This document shows, in pieces, positions 61,307 through 64,000 of a DNA stretch of 64,000 nt (within the stretch, counting starts at the first letter, position 1; each line of letters opens with the position of its first letter). The stretch comes from Apiospora phragmitis (lineage: Eukaryota > Ascomycota > Sordariomycetes > Amphisphaeriales > Apiosporaceae). A program made the position numbers and the translations under genes. The stretch spans positions 160,602-224,601 of the forward strand of contig JAQQWL010000017.1 of the NCBI GenBank assembly GCA_038363925.1. The letters are read 5' to 3'. The notes under the pieces are model-generated. The model did no database searches. It worked only from the letters and a program-made list of their open reading frames with translations, and had not been told where the DNA came from.

Positions 61307-62851
61307 AGAAAAACATGTTCTTTGGGATAAACTGCCAAACTCCGGGGAAGCCTTAAAGCTTTTGATACTAAGCTGTAGTCGAAAGACTATTAGTGGATGG
61401 ATTAATCACCCATGTATAGTAATAAGTCAAAAGATGATCTTTTCTATAATACTAGTAAAGGATAAATAGGTAATCGCGGATCTAAATCAGTATTATTGAA
61501 TAATAGTGCTGTAAAAGAGCAACGAGTAGACGGTAGTTGATGTATTAATAATTTAATGCATTTAAGGTGTACTCTGCAGATAAAAAAAAAATGCATTAAA
61601 ATGTGCGAATATAAGAACTGTGAGTAAGCTTTACAGACTTAGTTACAAACTAAACTTAATATCTGCACCCTCTGATCAAACGAAAATTATACTTTGTGCA
61701 TCCCTCCCCTACTACGCCGGATTTAATAGAAAAACTAGGTTTTCTATCAAATCTTTGAACGATCTCTTTATAAGATCACATCATACAAAATCTTTAAGTA
61801 ACCTAGATACACCTTTAAAGTTAAATCCCTTATTTATAACTGGGTTTACTGATGGGGAAGGTTCATTCTCAATAAGTATTAGAGATTTAGATAAGGATAC
61901 TAAAAAAGGAAGAGTACTCTATGTATTTTCAATAGTATTACATAAGAAAGACGAAGGTATATTGAAAAGTATTCAATATACCCTTGGAATAGGAAAAATA
62001 TATGACATAGGAAAAGAAGGAGTACAATTCCGTGTGGAATCTAAAAAAGAGTTATTAATTTTAATAGAACATTTTGATAAGTATCCGTTAATAACTAAGA
62101 AAGGTAAAGACTTTATATGTTTTAAAAAAGCTATTTTTTTTTAATAAAAAACAAAGAACATTTAACAAAGGAAGGTTTATTAAAGTTAGTGTCTCTGAAA
62201 GCTTTAATGGGTAAAGGTCTTACTAATGAATTAAAAACAGCCTTTCCTTATATTGTTTCAGAAAATGAATTAGGAATATCCAATTTAACTTTATCTCAAA
62301 ATTTAATAATAGATCCCAATTGATTAGCAGGGTTTATATCCGCGGAAGGTTGTTTTATCATCAGTATTTTTAAATCTACATCTGTAAAAACAGGATTCCA
62401 AGTACAGTTAAGATTTGTACTAAGTCAACACATAAGAGACAAAGAATTATTTGAATATTTTGTAAAATATTTAGGGTTTGGTCGTATAGCTGTAAATAGA
62501 GAAGCAGTAGAATTTATAGTTAATAAATTCTCGGATTTAAAAGATAAATTCTTACCTATATTACATTTACAACATCCCATAGTAGGTTATAAATATTTAG
62601 ATTACTTATATTTTATGGAGGCTGTAGAAATGATGGAAAAAAATCCCATTTAACAGATGAGGGATTAAATAAACTCCGTGAAATACAAATATTAATGAAT
62701 AGTGGAAGGGAAAACACACCTTCAGAAGATACCGATTCAGGTATATTAGATTAAACTATGTGTTTTTTGTATATGTGAAGGGAATACAAGAGGGATGCTT
62801 CGTAGTCAGTAAAAGAGAAATGAAAGTTTGAAGAGGTTTTTTTTTATTGTG
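61307..62851 (+). mobile_element. nad6 group I intron 1
   Basis: Core at the 5' end: ccaaactccggggaagccttaaag near 61334, aataggtaatcgcggatctaaa near 61466, gtaaaagagcaacgagtagacgg near 61512, aaggtgtactctgcag near 61564. Terminal G 62851. Confidence 0.87.
61620..62754 (+). pseudogene. LAGLIDADG endonuclease with two homopolymer frameshifts
   Basis: GTG 61620. Motif 1 FITGFTDGEGSFSI near 61840 and motif 2 WLAGFISAEGCFII near 62323 are intact. The frame shifts at an eight-T run (62135-62142) before [13 protein letters not shown], and again at a seven-A run near 62638 before the HLTDEGLNKL block, ending GILD at 62754. Both lesions are in homopolymers; without them the protein would be complete, about 378 aa. 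Confidence 0.75.
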
Positions 62852-62964
62852 ATCGTATCAGTTTTATTCTTAATAGGTTTATTTGCAAGTATATCTTGTT
62901 ATTTAATAATGTTAGGTTTAAGCTTTATAGGTTTATCTTATTTAATAGTATATATAGGGGCGGT
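62852..62964 (+). CDS. nad6: nad6 exon 2
   Basis: IVSVLFLIGLFASISCYLIM, LGLSFIGLSYLIVYIGA plus two bases of Val. It has the conserved SYLIVYIGAV helix of ND6. The remainder of nad6 lies beyond the window. Confidence 0.92.
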
Positions 62965-64000
62965 GAACAAAAAGTGTATGAAATATGCCGCGTTGGTTAA
63001 AATCCAACTCTACAAAGTCTTTTTAATTCTAATTAAATTTTACGGGTCGGGAATTCTTACCTACCCTTCTTCTTTTAACCCAAAAATCTCCTTAATTAAT
63101 CGTCATAATTACTTTTCAGATGTAAAGGTTAAATCTCTCGATAAAAATAAAAGCTTTTATTCTACTTTAGCTTCTGCAGATTTAGAATATGAAAATTTTA
63201 TTAAATGGTTTGTAGGGTTTGCTGATGGAGAATCTAATTTTACTATAGTATTTCAAAAAGATAAAAAAGGTGATATTACAGGAGCTAGTTTTAGATTTAT
63301 TCTTGAATTACATGTTGATGATATAAATACTTTGATATATATCAAAAGTAGATTAAATATAGGAAATAATATATCAGAATATGGTAATAGTTGTAAATTT
63401 ACAGTCATACATAAAAAAGATATTGAAAAATTAATCTCTATATTTGACAAACATAATTTAAATACTACTAAATATCTTGACTATCTAGATTTTAAAAAAG
63501 CTTTTCAATTATATTATGAAAATAATACAATCAATAAAAGAATATTGATAGATAAGCTATTAGAAATAAAAAATGGAATGAATACTAATAGAAAGGATTT
63601 CAGTTATCCTAGTTATCATAAAATAGCTATATCTAGTTATTGATTATTAGGACTTATTGAAGGTGAAGGTTCTTTTTATTTAGACAGACATAAATTTCAA
63701 CCAGCTTTTAAACTTGGGCTTACTAAAGTACAATATCCAGTTATAGAAAAAGTTCAAGATTTTTTAGTCAATAACCTAGGATTTGATAAGTATTCTATCT
63801 TTAAATTAAAAAATTCTTCAGTAATTACTATTTTAGAAGAAAAAAGTCGAGATAATAGAAAGCCATTTGTAAAACTAGTAATTACCAATACTAATGTGTT
63901 AGTAAATTACTTTATACCTTTTTTAAATACTATGATATTTATTACTAAAAAAGGCTTAGATTTCTACGACTTTAAAATTATTAGCACAGCTATTTATAAA
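62965..64000 (+). mobile_element. nad6 intron 2 (group I presumed), runs off window
   Basis: It splits the Val codon of YIGAV. Only the exon-fused LAGLIDADG frame is seen; the RNA core must be beyond 64000. Confidence 0.7.
62965..64000 (+). CDS. LAGLIDADG endonuclease fused to nad6 exon 2 (3' end outside window)
   Basis: The frame continues from exon 2 to the end of the window (TGA = Trp at about 63643). Motif 1 WFVGFADGESNFTI near 63207 and motif 2 WLLGLIEGEGSFYL near 63643; both acidic positions are kept. No stop through 64000. Confidence 0.82.

Overview
The window is part of a large, intron-rich mitochondrial genome of a filamentous ascomycete (Pezizomycotina). The gene set is cox1, nad1, nad4, atp8, atp6, rns and nad6 plus a tRNA cluster. 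TGA is read as Trp throughout: conserved Trp codons of cox1, nad1, nad4 and atp6 are TGA, and there is a tRNA-Trp with anticodon UCA. Every functional gene lies on the + strand. The order cox1-trnR-nad1-nad4-atp8-atp6-rns followed by trnY/N/K/G/D/S/W/P/S-nad6 suggests a leotiomycete-like fungus; that placement is inference.

Layout. 1-21462 holds the 3' two thirds of cox1, cut into nine exons (two are micro-exons of 11 and 19 nt) by nine group I introns carrying GIY-YIG and LAGLIDADG homing endonucleases, several of them composite or nested. 21459-29800 holds an orphan ORF, trnR(UCU), nad1, nad4 (one intron), a truncated nad2, another orphan ORF and a second trnR. 29802-40550 holds atp8 and atp6; atp6 has five exons split by three group I introns and one group II intron with a reverse transcriptase. 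40800-47330 is accessory: a tRNA-like gene, a class III aminotransferase gene written in the mitochondrial code, a truncated cox1 5' copy, and a segment of nuclear appearance with a second, reverse-oriented aminotransferase fragment, bracketed by two ~260 bp direct repeats. 47475-55455 is rns with two group II introns, each encoding an RT/maturase/HNH protein. 55456-61186 is a possible group I-like RNA, a broken GIY-YIG gene bracketed by a 40 nt direct repeat, the tRNA cluster, tRNA fragments and a LAGLIDADG relic. 61187-64000 is nad6 with two LAGLIDADG introns, the second running off the window.

How the parts work together. The core genes encode respiratory complex I (nad1, nad4, nad6), complex IV (cox1) and ATP synthase (atp6, atp8) subunits, with rns and tRNAs for their translation. 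The rest is selfish DNA. Many intron ORFs are in frame with the upstream exon and even read through the catalytic RNA core, so they can only be translated from unspliced RNA, as is known for yeast mitochondrial maturases. Two families of small GC-rich palindromic elements are scattered between and inside genes.

Several otherwise good reading frames are interrupted by single-base changes in homopolymer runs. I cannot tell from the sequence alone whether these are assembly errors or true decay. Exon borders were set by protein continuity and by the U-before/G-at-end rule of group I introns, or by GUGCG...AY for group II introns.
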